DNA from: Teredinibacter purpureus
GTDB taxonomy: Bacteria > Pseudomonadota > Gammaproteobacteria > Pseudomonadales > Cellvibrionaceae
NCBI RefSeq assembly: GCF_014217335.1
Contig: NZ_CP060092.1
Coordinates: 1,691,501 to 1,755,500 of the forward strand
Direction of reading: 5' to 3'
DNA: 64,000 bases
Below the pieces are notes generated by a model, which had not been told where the DNA came from, did not search any database, and saw only the letters and a program-made list of their open reading frames with translations. The position numbers and the translations under genes are program-made. Position 1 is the first letter of the stretch. Each line of letters begins with the position of its first letter. Shown here piece after piece: positions 1 to 10,667 of this stretch.

Positions 1-3000
1 AAAGAACTGCATACTGCGCAAGGCCGTCAACCAGAAAATGCCGCCTGCAAAACCGAAGAGGCACAATTACGGCTAGCGCTACACGCGGCCTTACCCGATT
101 ATATGGTGCCAACAGGGTTGGTGTTATTACCAACTTTGCCGGTTACTGTTAACGGAAAAATTGACCGTAAAGCACTGCCGGCGTTTGAGCCTTCTGATGC
201 GCAAGCTGAATTTGTAGCGCCGATTAGCGAGACACAAAAACGTGTTGCAGCGATATGGCAGGACGTCTTACAGCGCGATAACGTTGGCCTACACGATAAC
301 TTTTTTCAGCACGGCGGCCATTCATTGTTAGCGGCACGTGCGATTGGTCGAATGAATGCAGAATTTTCGTTAGCCTTACCGCTTACTGCATTATTTGATC
401 AGAAAACGATTATCGCTATTAGTACATTAATCGATTCGCAAAGTGACAGATCGGTTGATAACGTAATAGGTGAATACTCGCGAGACAACGAATTGCTTGC
501 GTCTTTCTCCCAGCAACGTCTCTGGGTACTCGATAAAATTGATGGCGGCAGTGCTCATTACAATATGCCGAGCGTATTGGCCTTAACGGGGTCATTAGAT
601 TACAAAGCCGTAGAACAGGCGTTTAATAGAATTGTTCAACGCCACGAAAGTGTACGTACCCAGTTTTATACGAATGAAAATGGCGATGTGTGTCAGCGTA
701 TAAGGCCGTTTGTGACCCAGCCCGTAGGTTTTCATGATGTATCGACAGCGGGCGATGAACAGGCCATAACGACGGCATGGCAAACGTTAGCCAAAACAGA
801 GGCTGCATTGGCCTTCGATCTGGACCATGATTATTGTATTCGTGCGTCGATTATTAAACTAAATGACACCGAACATCGATTATTGGTAACGGCCCATCAT
901 ATTGCTTTCGATGGGTGGTCATCCGCTATCTTGATGCGTGAGTTCACCGAATATTACACGGCGAGTACGCAGCAACGATCAGCACAGCTTATGCCTCTCA
1001 GTATTCAGTACGCCGATTACGCCCAATGGCAGAGAGAGAAACTTCAAGGTGATGCGCTGGAAACGGAGCTTGATCATTGGCAAGGCAATTTAGATCACTT
1101 GCCCGTTGTGCATAGTTTGCCACTCGATAAACCTCGCCCTGCGGTGCAAACTTACAATGGCTGCACCTACACATCAGTATTGTCAGAAGATAATGTGGGC
1201 GCGCTAAAGGCGCTGTGTCAGCGAACCGATGCAACGCTCTTTATGGGCTTGCATGCAGCGCTTAGCGTTTTACTTTCTCGCTACAGTAATGAAACCGATA
1301 TTGTTATTGGTTGCCCTACGGCTAACCGTGAACAGCAGGGTATAGCCGAGTTGATTGGGTTTTTCGTCAACAATCTTGTACTGCGCAGTGAATTATCCGA
1401 ATCGGATTGTTTTAATGACGTTTTGCAAAAAAGTAAGTGTTGCCTAAAGCAGGCGTATGATCACCAACAAGTACCGTTCGAAAAAATTGTCGAGCGGCTA
1501 CAACCTCAACGCAGTTTAAGTCATAGTCCGTTATTTCAAATAATGTTGGTATTACAAAATAATGAAGAGGCCGATCTATCGTTACCCGGTTTGCAATTGC
1601 AGCATATTGCAGAAGGCAATACGGTATCAAAATACGATCTCACTTTACACGTGACTGAAAACGAAGGGCACCTCAATCTAGGGTGGGAATTTAATACCGA
1701 TCTATTTTTACCTGCAACCATTGCGCGTATGGCAAATCATTTTGACCGTGTTCTCAGCGCTGCTTTGGCCGCGCCAACCGACAATATTTATGCGCTAGAG
1801 ATGCTCGATAATGACGAATGTGTTAAGCAGTTGCACGATTGGAATAAGGTCACGCCAAACGCACTCGAGCACTCAGCCATACATCGCTACTTCGAGCGAA
1901 AGGTTGATGAACAGCCAAAGGCAATCGCTGTTGTATTTGAAGATGAAACCTTAACCTATGAGCAATTAAATGGTCGTGCCAATCAGTTAGCTCATTTTAT
2001 GGTGCGCGAGCGTGGCATTGTGGCCGGTGAGTTAGTAGGCATTAGTGTAGACCGATCACTGAACATGATTGTTGGCATACTGGCGGTGTTAAAAGCGGGC
2101 GGTGCGTATGTGCCATTCGATCCCGACTACCCCGTCGATAGGCTCGCCTTCATGTTGCAAGATTCTGGTGTGAAGACTGTCATTACCTCACAAAGTGTCT
2201 TCACTAAAACACCCATAACCGCTTCACAAGCGCTGTGCCTGGATGACCCGGAAGGATTGTACCGTTTCGCCCGCCAGCCTCTTGCAAACCTTGCTTCACC
2301 GGACGTAGCAATAACGCTCGACAGCTTGGCGTATGTTATCTACACCTCCGGCTCTACCGGAAAGCCTAAAGGCGTTAAGGTTAACCACCGTAATTTAATG
2401 GCCTCTACACAGGCCCGATTTAATTATTACACCACACCGTTAACGGCGTTCTTATTATTAAGCCCGTGTAGTTTTGATAGCTCTATAGCGGGTATTTTTT
2501 GGTCGTTAATGAGTGGTGCGAAGCTGGTAGTGCCCGATAAGAGTCGCCTTTCCAAACTCGATACGTTACTGGCACTAGTAAATAAAGAGCGGGTTAACTA
2601 TTTGTTATCAGTTCCTTCTCTTTACCAAGAAATGTTGGGGTTAATGAAGCTTAATGGGCAAGGCGCATCATCGCTAGAGGGCGTAATTCTGGCCGGTGAG
2701 GCTTTACCGCCGGCGCTGGCAATAGAGCACCATGCCTCTCTGGGTGATCGTTGCGCATTGTTTAATGAATATGGCCCAACCGAAGCGACGGTCTGGAGTA
2801 CCGTGCATAAACTTAGCGGTACGCCTGAGGGCAGTGTACCCATTGGTAAATCGCCGAATTTAGCGAAGCTTTATGTTGTAAACAATGGCCAGTTGGTTCC
2901 AGAAGGAACACCGGGCGAACTGCTCATTGGTGGTCATGGCGTAAGCCAGGGTTATTTAAATCAACCCGCGTTGACGCACGAGAAATTCATTACTAATCCA

Positions 3001-6000
3001 TTTTATGATGACAGCGATATAACCGCCTCTAAGCAGCTGTATCGCTCTGGTGATCTCGTAAGATGGTTACCCGACGGCAATTTGGATTTTCTAGGACGGG
3101 TAGACCAACAAGTCAAAATCCGAGGGTTTCGAATTGAACTGGGTGAAATTGAAAATACATTAAGCGCCTATGCAACGGTAAAAGAAGCATTGGTTATCGC
3201 GAAAGAAAACGCGAGTGGCGATCAATATTTAGCGGCCTATATTGTGCCCGAGAGCAAGGTTACAACTGATCACGCGGCCTATAGTGATGCCTTGCAGGTG
3301 GACATGCGAAAAACCCTCCCTGACTATATGGTGCCTTCGGCGTATTTACTTCTTGATGTTTTCCCCCTAACACCAAATGGAAAAATTGACCGTAAAGCGT
3401 TGCCGGAAATTGATTTAGGGAATAGCCAACACGACTACCGTGCGCCGGAGACAACCCTCGAACGAGAGATATGCGCACTTTGGCAAGACGTATTGAGGTT
3501 GGAACGTGTCGGTATGAACGATGCTTTTTTCGAAATTGGTGGGCATTCATTATCTGCCACGCGTTTAATGGCCTTGATAAATAAGCAATACTCCCTCGCG
3601 CTACCTTTGAATACGTTGTTTAGCCATCAGCGCGTGTCTGCGCTTGTGGCGGAAATAAAGCGGGCTACACCGGTTAGCCCAATACCCGACATTGTACAGG
3701 CCGATCGATCTCAACCACTTGCACTATCGTACGCACAACAACGTTTATGGATGTTGGATCAGATTGATGGCGGTAGCGCACACTACAATATGCCAAACGT
3801 ACTACGGTTAAGTGGAGAGCTTAATATTTCGGCGTTGAACGCGGCCTTTTGCACCATCGTGCAACGTCATGAAAGTTTACGAACCCGTTTTGAGACCGAT
3901 ACTCAAGGTCGTGCGTTACAGGTTATCGACGATATTCAAACCGTCGACATGCCTGTAGTGGATATTCGTCACCTGCCCTCCATGGAACGCGAAACGCATA
4001 TCGCTACACTCTCAATGGAGGAGGCGGCCACCGTCTTTTCACTAGAACACGACCTAATGATACGGGTTAAATTAATTCAGGAAACCGACACCGATAGCCT
4101 ATTGTTAATGACGTTGCATCACATTGCCGCAGACGGCTGGTCTATCTCGGTATTAATGAATGAATTTAATGCGCTCTACAATGCCTTTAACCAGAACGCA
4201 GAAAATCCATTAGCGCCACTAGCCATACAATATGCCGACTATGCGCATTGGCAGCGTGAATGGTTACAGGGCGATGTGCTTGCAGAAAAAATTGCGTACT
4301 GGAAAAACCAACTAGACCAACTGCCGGTTACTCATAGCTTGCCGCTCGATTACGAAAGGCCAGCCATGCAAAGTTACGCGGGAGAAACCTATACCACACT
4401 GTTACACAGTAGTGTACGTGATCAGTTAGCTGACTATTGCCAGCGGCAAGGCGCCACCTTGTTTATGGGTGTCCATACAGCTTTTTCCGCATTGTTGGCA
4501 CGTTATAGCGATGAAAAAGATATTGTGGTGGGTAGCCCAGTGGCGAATCGTGAACAAACAGACGTGGCCGACCTCATAGGGTTTTTCGTCAACAATTTAG
4601 TGTTACGTAGCGACCTTACGGTTAACCCTTCGTTTTCCTCGTTGCTTAACGCCAATAAAGCGATGTTGATCGATGCGTATGAGCATCAGCAGGTATCGTT
4701 TGAGCAAATTGTTGAAGCATTGCAGCCCGAGAGAAGTTTAAGCCATAGCCCACTCTTCCAAATAATGTTGGTGTTTCAAAATAATGAGCAAGGCGAGCTG
4801 AATATTCCAGGCTTGTCGGTGAATCCTGTTCATCAAAATCTGCCTATCGCAAAATATGACCTAACGCTGCACATTAACGAAAGCAATGCAGGGCTTGAAC
4901 TAAACTGGGAGTTTAATACCGATCTGTTCAAGCGCGATACGATAATGGCAATGTGCGAAAGTTTTAGTACATTACTCGTGAATATGTTGTCACACCCAGA
5001 GCAAGCACTATTTGAATTACCGGTGTTGAGTGAGCAGCAGCAACGCCAACCGCTACACCTTTGGAATAAAACCACCACAGATTTTCCGTCAGAGACTTGC
5101 TTCCACCGTTTGTTTGAACATTTTGCGGCCATGTCGCCCGAATCTGACGCATTAATATTAGACGGCGTTCATATGAATTACGCCGAACTGAATCAGCGTG
5201 CGAATCGGTTTGCTCGTCATCTTTTGACCAAAGGCGTAACGCTAGACAGTTTAGTGGGGCTTTGTGTTGATCGCTCCATGGAAATGGTTGTCGCCATGCT
5301 TGGCATTCAAAAAGCGGGCGCGGCTTATGTACCTATCGACCCGCAATACCCTCAGGCACGCATTGATTACATCGTAGAGGATGCGGTGCTTGAAACGGTT
5401 GTCACCCAAACCTCTACTGCCGGGCTATTACCGTTGGAACCCTCTCAGTTGGTAGTGTTGGACGATCCCGCGTTAGTTGCATCCTTATTGCTGAACGACA
5501 ACAGTAATCTGTCGCATCAAGAGGTTGCTGTCGATAATAATCATGTGGCGTATGCGATCTACACCTCGGGCTCTACTGGCAACCCGAAGGCGTCGCTATT
5601 GGAGCATAAAGGCTTATGTAACTTGGTAATGGCGCAACGAGAATCACTTAACGTTGCACCTACTAGCCGAATTTTACAGTTTGCATCGGTAGCGTTTGAC
5701 GCAGCAACGTGGGAGTTGGCTATGGCGCTAGGTAACGGTGCGGCACTGGTGCTTATGAACAGCGAAAGCGCCAAAGTGCCCGACGATATCTCGGCAGTCG
5801 TGGCGCAAACAGGCGTAACACACGCAACCTTGCCGCCGGTCTTGTTGCCTGCGCTTTCATTAGAGGCGTGGGAAAACGTGGCAACTATAGTGGTGGCTGG
5901 TGACGCGTGCTCCGATGCGTTGGCCAAAAAATGGAGTGTAGGTAGACGCTTTATCAACGCGTACGGCCCGTCAGAAACCACCGTATGTGCAACCTTAGGC

Positions 6001-6954
6001 GCATACAATTCCAGTGAAGACAACGTACTGCATATGGGCACGCCCTTACAAAATGTTCAAACCTATGTGCTAAATGAATCGTTACAGTTGGCGCCAATCG
6101 GCACGCCGGGAGAGCTGTATATTGGTGGGGTAGGTCTTGCGCGGCAGTATTTAAATCGTGTGGAAATGACACAGGAAAAATTTGTTCGCAATCCCTTTTT
6201 CGATAGCGACTCCGCTGCACACAGCGCCCGACTCTATCGTTCGGGTGACCGTGTTCGCTGGCTCACCGATGGCAATCTAGAATTTTTAGGCCGCATGGAT
6301 AACCAGGTTAAAATTCGCGGCCTGCGTATTGAACTCGGTGAAATTGAAAGTGCTTTGGCAAATATTCAAGGTATAGACGACGCCGTAGTACTGGTGCGCA
6401 CCGACGCTGAAAATGACAAAACATTAGTGGCCTACGTGGTATGCGCGCTAGAACACACCATTAACGACGACGAAAATGCCGAGTACCAGAACCGTGAAAT
6501 GGCGCGTCTTAGACGAGAGCTGGGTACGCGTTTGCCCGACTATATGGTGCCCTCGCACTTCGTCTTAATGCCCGAGTTCCCCGTTACCTCAAACGGAAAA
6601 GTCGATCGTAAGGCATTGCCCGAGCCAGATGTTAGCCGCGTTCAAGCCGTTTACGTTGCGCCAACCAACGACACAGAAAAATTTGTATGTGAACTATTCG
6701 AAGAGCTTTTATCGGTGGAGCGAGTAGGTATTACCGATAACTTCTTCCACCTCGGCGGCCATTCGCTAATGGCAACCAAGTTGATTACCCGCATTAATAA
6801 TAATTTTGATATTAATCTAGCCTTACAGAAAATATTTAACAGCCATACCGTAGAACAGCTTGTTACCAATATTGAAGAGTGTCAGTTGATGTCCTCCATT
6901 CAACAGGATTCTCCTTCCCAGACCGCATCCGATGAAATGGAATTAACACTATGA
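1..6954 (+). CDS. Non-ribosomal peptide synthetase, 5'-partial: (A)-PCP-C-A-PCP-C-A-PCP
   Basis: The frame is open from base 1, so this is the 3' part of a larger gene (2317 residues visible). Numbering from base 1, the order is: end of an A domain (A10 motif NGKIDRKALP near residue 50), PCP (Ser108 in GGHSL), C (HHIAFDGWS near 299), A (about 625-1135), PCP (Ser1183), C (HHIAADGWS near 1373), A (about 1700-2210) and PCP (Ser2255). Pocket residues aligned by eye to GrsA PheA give DSASIAEVWK for the first complete A domain, which I cannot assign, and DAWTVAAVCK for the second, which matches Phe codes. The second A domain has TGNPKASLL where TGxPKG is usual. There is no E or TE domain. The stop overlaps the next start by four bases (ATGA), so the peptide is handed to the downstream synthetase. 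The substrate of the first, truncated A domain is not visible. Confidence 0.97.
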   Translation, partial: KELHTAQGRQPENAACKTEEAQLRLALHAALPDYMVPTGLVLLPTLPVTVNGKIDRKALPAFEPSDAQAEFVAPISETQKRVAAIWQDVLQRDNVGLHDNFFQHGGHSLLAARAIGRMNAEFSLALPLTALFDQKTIIAISTLIDSQSDRSVDNVIGEYSRDNELLASFSQQRLWVLDKIDGGSAHYNMPSVLALTGSLDYKAVEQAFNRIVQRHESVRTQFYTNENGDVCQRIRPFVTQPVGFHDVSTAGDEQAITTAWQTLAKTEAALAFDLDHDYCIRASIIKLNDTEHRLLVTAHHIAFDGWSSAILMREFTEYYTASTQQRSAQLMPLSIQYADYAQWQREKLQGDALETELDHWQGNLDHLPVVHSLPLDKPRPAVQTYNGCTYTSVLSEDNVGALKALCQRTDATLFMGLHAALSVLLSRYSNETDIVIGCPTANREQQGIAELIGFFVNNLVLRSELSESDCFNDVLQKSKCCLKQAYDHQQVPFEKIVERLQPQRSLSHSPLFQIMLVLQNNEEADLSLPGLQLQHIAEGNTVSKYDLTLHVTENEGHLNLGWEFNTDLFLPATIARMANHFDRVLSAALAAPTDNIYALEMLDNDECVKQLHDWNKVTPNALEHSAIHRYFERKVDEQPKAIAVVFEDETLTYEQLNGRANQLAHFMVRERGIVAGELVGISVDRSLNMIVGILAVLKAGGAYVPFDPDYPVDRLAFMLQDSGVKTVITSQSVFTKTPITASQALCLDDPEGLYRFARQPLANLASPDVAITLDSLAYVIYTSGSTGKPKGVKVNHRNLMASTQARFNYYTTPLTAFLLLSPCSFDSSIAGIFWSLMSGAKLVVPDKSRLSKLDTLLALVNKERVNYLLSVPSLYQEMLGLMKLNGQGASSLEGVILAGEALPPALAIEHHASLGDRCALFNEYGPTEATVWSTVHKLSGTPEGSVPIGKSPNLAKLYVVNNGQLVPEGTPGELLIGGHGVSQGYLNQPALTHEKFITNPFYDDSDITASKQLYRSGDLVRWLPDGNLDFLGRVDQQVKIRGFRIELGEIENTLSAYATVKEALVIAKENASGDQYLAAYIVPESKVTTDHAAYSDALQVDMRKTLPDYMVPSAYLLLDVFPLTPNGKIDRKALPEIDLGNSQHDYRAPETTLEREICALWQDVLRLERVGMNDAFFEIGGHSLSATRLMALINKQYSLALPLNTLFSHQRVSALVAEIKRATPVSPIPDIVQADRSQPLALSYAQQRLWMLDQIDGGSAHYNMPNVLRLSGELNISALNAAFCTIVQRHESLRTRFETDTQGRALQVIDDIQTVDMPVVDIRHLPSMERETHIATLSMEEAATVFSLEHDLMIRVKLIQETDTDSLLLMTLHHIAADGWSISVLMNEFNALYNAFNQNAENPLAPLAIQYADYAHWQREWLQGDVLAEKIAYWKNQLDQLPVTHSLPLDYERPAMQSYAGETYTTLLHSSVRDQLADYCQRQGATLFMGVHTAFSALLARYSDEKDIVVGSPVANREQTDVADLIGFFVNNLVLRSDLTVNPSFSSLLNANKAMLIDAYEHQQVSFEQIVEALQPERSLSHSPLFQIMLVFQNNEQGELNIPGLSVNPVHQNLPIAKYDLTLHINESNAGLELNWEFNTDLFKRDTIMAMCESFSTLLVNMLSHPEQALFELPVLSEQQQRQPLHLWNKTTTDFPSETCFHRLFEHFAAMSPESDALILDGVHMNYAELNQRANRFARHLLTKGVTLDSLVGLCVDRSMEMVVAMLGIQKAGAAYVPIDPQYPQARIDYIVEDAVLETVVTQTSTAGLLPLEPSQLVVLDDPALVASLLLNDNSNLSHQEVAVDNNHVAYAIYTSGSTGNPKASLLEHKGLCNLVMAQRESLNVAPTSRILQFASVAFDAATWELAMALGNGAALVLMNSESAKVPDDISAVVAQTGVTHATLPPVLLPALSLEAWENVATIVVAGDACSDALAKKWSVGRRFINAYGPSETTVCATLGAYNSSEDNVLHMGTPLQNVQTYVLNESLQLAPIGTPGELYIGGVGLARQYLNRVEMTQEKFVRNPFFDSDSAAHSARLYRSGDRVRWLTDGNLEFLGRMDNQVKIRGLRIELGEIESALANIQGIDDAVVLVRTDAENDKTLVAYVVCALEHTINDDENAEYQNREMARLRRELGTRLPDYMVPSHFVLMPEFPVTSNGKVDRKALPEPDVSRVQAVYVAPTNDTEKFVCELFEELLSVERVGITDNFFHLGGHSLMATKLITRINNNFDINLALQKIFNSHTVEQLVTNIEECQLMSSIQQDSPSQTASDEMELTL

Positions 6955-9900
6955 GCGCAATATTAGAGTTACTTAAAACCTTAAAAGAAAAGAATATTCG
7001 ACTCGATTTAGACAGCAATGAAAATCTAGTCGTTAAAGGTGATCGCAGTGCGTTGAATAACGAACTGGTTACCGCGATAAAATCGTCCAAGGCGGCTTTA
7101 GTTGAAGTACTGAAACAAAATTGGCCTCTCACCAAACACACGATAAAAGCCGTGCCGCGCGACCGAGAGGGGTATCCAACCTCGTTTTCTCAGCAACGCT
7201 TATGGTTTTTAGATCAAATGGAAGATGAAACTAAGCATTTTAATATGCCTCAAGCCCTTAAACTCAGTGGCACCTTAAATGTTGAAGCACTAAGCAACGC
7301 GTTAACCACTATCGTGGAACGCCACGAAAGTTTGCGCACTTGTTTTAGTGAAGATGACAACGGTGAGCCAATGCAGTGTATTCAGCCTGCCACGGCGGTT
7401 GATATAATCGAGCATAACCTCACTGCTTTAGAGGCTGGTGAGCGTGAATTAACGATTGCGAAAATGGTACTAGACGAAGCCGCGCGTCCGTTTCAATTGG
7501 ATTCGGACCTCATGATCCGCGCAACGTTGTTAAAAATCTCGGCCAGTGAGCATATTCTGTTTGTGACCTTGCACCACATCGCGTCCGACGGCTGGTCAAT
7601 GGCTGTATTGATCAATGAATTCTCAGCACTTTATCGTGCGTATTCGGCAGGCCAAGCCAATCCGTTACCGGCACTGGATGTACAATACGTCGATTATGCA
7701 CTGTGGCAGCGAGAAGTTTTACAAGGTGAAGAGCTCGACAAGCAATTGTCTTATTGGGACGATCAACTTGCCGGCATACCCGAAGTGCACGCCTTGCCGT
7801 TAGATTTTACCCGGCCTACAGAGCAAACCTTTGAAGGCGAGATTGTACAACGACAGTTAAGTGCGTCGTTATCCGCTAAATTAAACCAATTCTGTACTGA
7901 GAAGGGCGCAACCTTATTTATGGGATTGCATGCGGCCTTTTCGGTACTGCTGTCACGTTATGGTAATGAACGCGATATCGTGATGGGCACTTCTATTGCG
8001 AATCGCGAGCAGCCCGAAATTGCCGGGTTAATTGGTTTTTTCGTGAACAACTTAGTGTTGCGCTCAGATCTTTCTGAAAACCCAAGCTTCGAAAAACTAC
8101 TCGCGCAAAGCAAGCAAACGCTATTGCAAGCCTATGCGCACCAGCAGGTGCCGTTCGAACAGATTGTTGAGCGCTTACAGCCACAGCGTAATCTTAGCCA
8201 TAGCCCGCTCTTCCAGGTTATGTTGGTACTGCAAAATAACGAGCAAGGTGTTTTGGAGCTTCCCAATCTCACCATGAGTACTGTCGAGCAAGAAAGTACT
8301 GTCTCGAAATATGATCTCACGCTAAACGCCACCGAAAATGACAACGGATTATTGTTGGGCTGGGAATATAATACGGGCCTCTTTAGTCGTGAACGTATTG
8401 AAACCATGGCGCTGCATTTTGAACAAGTGCTAGAGCGTATGCTTGAGTCACCTTTGGTCTCGGTCGGCAGCATCAGTGTTCTAACGGCTGATGAAGAGCG
8501 TATGCTCGTGTCACAACGCAATCAATCAACCGTTGCCTTTCCTCACAGCACCTGCGTTCAAGAACTTTTCGAAGCCATGGTTGAACAAAAGCCGGATTCA
8601 CCCGCAGCCATGTTTGATGAGGAATCGTTGACCTATCGCGAATTAAACGAACGGGCAAATCGACTTGCCCATTACCTATTGCGTCAGCGCCAAATAAAAC
8701 CGGAGTCCCTTGTAGGGATTTGTCTTGATCGCTCATTGGATATGGTCGTAAGTGTGTTAGCGGTGCTGAAGGCCGGTGGTGCGTATGTGCCACTGGACCC
8801 CGACTACCCACAAGCACGATTGGAATATTTACTGGAAGACGCTAATCTCGAGACGGTCCTCACGCAAATGGATGTGCTACAGCGCACGTGCTTAACGGTT
8901 GAACAATCGTTGTGCTTAGATGACCCTTCCTTGCAGTTAGTTTTGGACCATCAAGCTATTACCAATATTCCGGTAACGGATTTATCGCTCGATGCCCAAA
9001 ATGTGGCGTACGCGATTTACACCTCGGGATCAACCGGCAACCCAAAGGCTTCGTTATTGGTTCACCGAGGGTTGGCGAATTTGGCGCTCGGTCAAATTGA
9101 CGGATTTTCGGTTAACGAAAATAGCCGAGTCTTACAATTTGCGAGCTTTGCCTTCGATGCTGCAACCTCCGAAATATTTATGGCGCTACTTAAAGGCGCC
9201 ACCTTGGTTATTCCTCAGCGTGAGGTGGTTAAATCCGCCGATGCTTTGTCTGCCTTAGTTGAAGCAGTAGGCGTTACGCATGTCACGTTACCGCCCGTAA
9301 TGTTGCCCTTACTCACCCAATCACAGTGGGGAAGCGTGGAAACGTTAATTGTCGCCGGCGACGCGTGCCCGCTCGCGCTTGCACAAGAATGGTCACAAGG
9401 CCGGCAGTTTATCAATGCGTATGGCCCCTCAGAAACCACCGTATGTGCCACGTTAGGCGAGTACCGCGAAGGTGATAATCTGTTGCATATTGGTCGTCCC
9501 CTGCAAAATGTTCAGGTGTATGTGTTAAATGAAGAGCGTCAACTGGTGCCAGAAGGAGCGTCGGGTGAACTGTATATTGGTGGTGTGGGTTTATCGAAAG
9601 GGTATTTGAATCGAGAAAATCTTACGCGTGAAAAATTTGTCGAAAATCCCTTCTACGACGCGGATAATTCAGCTGCGAGTGAACGACTTTATCGCACGGG
9701 TGATTTAGTGCGTTGGACAAGTGGCGAAAACCTCGAGTTTCTAGGCCGTATTGATCAGCAAGTAAAAATTCGCGGGTTCCGTATTGAATTGGGTGAAATA
9801 GAAAACACGTTAATCTCCCATCAGCACGTCAGCGATGCAATTGTCACCGTGTGGAAAATGGCCGAAGACGATAAGCGTCTGGTTGCCTATCTTGTGCGTA

Positions 9901-10391
9901 CTAACAGCGATGAAACGACGCTAGATCAAGAAACTCTAGTAGAACAGCTACGCCAATCACTCGCCGCGCGCCTACCCGATTACATGATGCCATCAGCCTT
10001 TGTATGCATTGATAAGATCCCATTAACACCTAATGGTAAGGTTAACCGGAAGGCATTACCTGAACCTGACATTTCCCAAGTGACGGTAACGTACATTCCG
10101 CCCACAACGGAAACCGAAGCGCGCTTATGTGAGTTGTGGCAATCCATTTTAAGTGTAGAGCGCATTGGTATCGCCGATAATTTCTTTCATAGGGGTGGGC
10201 ATTCTCTTCTTATGCTTCGGCTGGTGAAAGCGCTAGAGCAGGAATTTAGTCTAACCGTTAGCCTTAAAGTCATGTTTCAGTTCCCGGACTTACAGAGCCT
10301 TGCCGCCTACCTGGAATTGGCTTCGTCGTCCGACGCCACTGATAGCGACGCATTGGGCGCTCAGGAGGAATTAGAGACATTTGCTATCTAA
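6951..10391 (+). CDS. Non-ribosomal peptide synthetase, docking-C-A-PCP, Tyr-like A domain
   Basis: A single-module synthetase of 1146 residues. Residues 1-60 resemble the TubC N-terminal docking domain (MSAILELLKTLKEKNIRLDL start), followed by C (about 70-510, HHIASDGWS), A (about 530-1040) and PCP (GGHSLL, Ser near 1085). The pocket code read against PheA is DASTIAAVCK, nearly the published Tyr code DASTVAAVCK, so Tyr or a close aromatic residue is predicted. The A domain shares long stretches with the Phe-like A domain just upstream, including the unusual TGNPKASLL A3 motif and INAYGPSETTVCATLG, suggesting duplication and divergence at a few pocket positions. There is no TE or E domain. 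The start overlaps the stop of the previous gene by four bases. The docking domain implies acceptance of the chain from a separate protein. Confidence 0.97.
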   Translation: MSAILELLKTLKEKNIRLDLDSNENLVVKGDRSALNNELVTAIKSSKAALVEVLKQNWPLTKHTIKAVPRDREGYPTSFSQQRLWFLDQMEDETKHFNMPQALKLSGTLNVEALSNALTTIVERHESLRTCFSEDDNGEPMQCIQPATAVDIIEHNLTALEAGERELTIAKMVLDEAARPFQLDSDLMIRATLLKISASEHILFVTLHHIASDGWSMAVLINEFSALYRAYSAGQANPLPALDVQYVDYALWQREVLQGEELDKQLSYWDDQLAGIPEVHALPLDFTRPTEQTFEGEIVQRQLSASLSAKLNQFCTEKGATLFMGLHAAFSVLLSRYGNERDIVMGTSIANREQPEIAGLIGFFVNNLVLRSDLSENPSFEKLLAQSKQTLLQAYAHQQVPFEQIVERLQPQRNLSHSPLFQVMLVLQNNEQGVLELPNLTMSTVEQESTVSKYDLTLNATENDNGLLLGWEYNTGLFSRERIETMALHFEQVLERMLESPLVSVGSISVLTADEERMLVSQRNQSTVAFPHSTCVQELFEAMVEQKPDSPAAMFDEESLTYRELNERANRLAHYLLRQRQIKPESLVGICLDRSLDMVVSVLAVLKAGGAYVPLDPDYPQARLEYLLEDANLETVLTQMDVLQRTCLTVEQSLCLDDPSLQLVLDHQAITNIPVTDLSLDAQNVAYAIYTSGSTGNPKASLLVHRGLANLALGQIDGFSVNENSRVLQFASFAFDAATSEIFMALLKGATLVIPQREVVKSADALSALVEAVGVTHVTLPPVMLPLLTQSQWGSVETLIVAGDACPLALAQEWSQGRQFINAYGPSETTVCATLGEYREGDNLLHIGRPLQNVQVYVLNEERQLVPEGASGELYIGGVGLSKGYLNRENLTREKFVENPFYDADNSAASERLYRTGDLVRWTSGENLEFLGRIDQQVKIRGFRIELGEIENTLISHQHVSDAIVTVWKMAEDDKRLVAYLVRTNSDETTLDQETLVEQLRQSLAARLPDYMMPSAFVCIDKIPLTPNGKVNRKALPEPDISQVTVTYIPPTTETEARLCELWQSILSVERIGIADNFFHRGGHSLLMLRLVKALEQEFSLTVSLKVMFQFPDLQSLAAYLELASSSDATDSDALGAQEELETFAI

Positions 10392-10436
10392 AGCAACTTT
10401 TGTGTATGCGCTAATTATCGCTCAATAATGCCCACC

Positions 10437-10463
10437 AAGCCTCCGTCTTTACGGGGGCTTTTT
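10437..10463 (+). terminator. Intrinsic terminator after the Tyr-like NRPS gene
   Basis: AAGCCTCCGT pairs with ACGGGGGCTT (one G-T pair) across a four-base loop and is followed by a run of T. It lies 45 bases after the stop codon, so it probably ends the upstream NRPS transcript and makes the dioxygenase gene a new transcription unit. Confidence 0.85.
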
Positions 10464-10647
10464 GTTGTGCGGTGAAACCCTTATTTTTACCCTTTAATAG
10501 TACGAGCCGTCATCTTTTCGGCCTGCCATCGCGCGCTGTGCGCCTCAGCTTTACGCTGCACGTCTATGCCGTGGTGAAACAGGGTAAGAGGCTGTTCAAG
10601 CCCATAGCGTTAGAATTTCCCACCAAAAACGATCGCGCTAGCCGCCA

Positions 10648-10667
10648 TTCTGTCAGATCTTACAGCT
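10648..10667. promoter_or_regulatory. lux-box-like palindrome upstream of dioxygenase gene
   Basis: The sequence TTCTGTCAGATCTTACAGCT contains CTGT-N8-ACAG, the spacing of the canonical LuxR-type binding site. It sits about 125 bases before the dioxygenase start and after the terminator of the upstream gene. It matches the consensus shared by the other sites in this window. Binding by the local LuxR is inferred. Confidence 0.65.

Noticed and set aside
5559..6041. 160-codon frame antisense to the Phe-like A domain, and similar long frames opposite other NRPS genes
   Set aside because: These are frames opposite strongly supported coding sequence and have no independent start signals or protein motifs.
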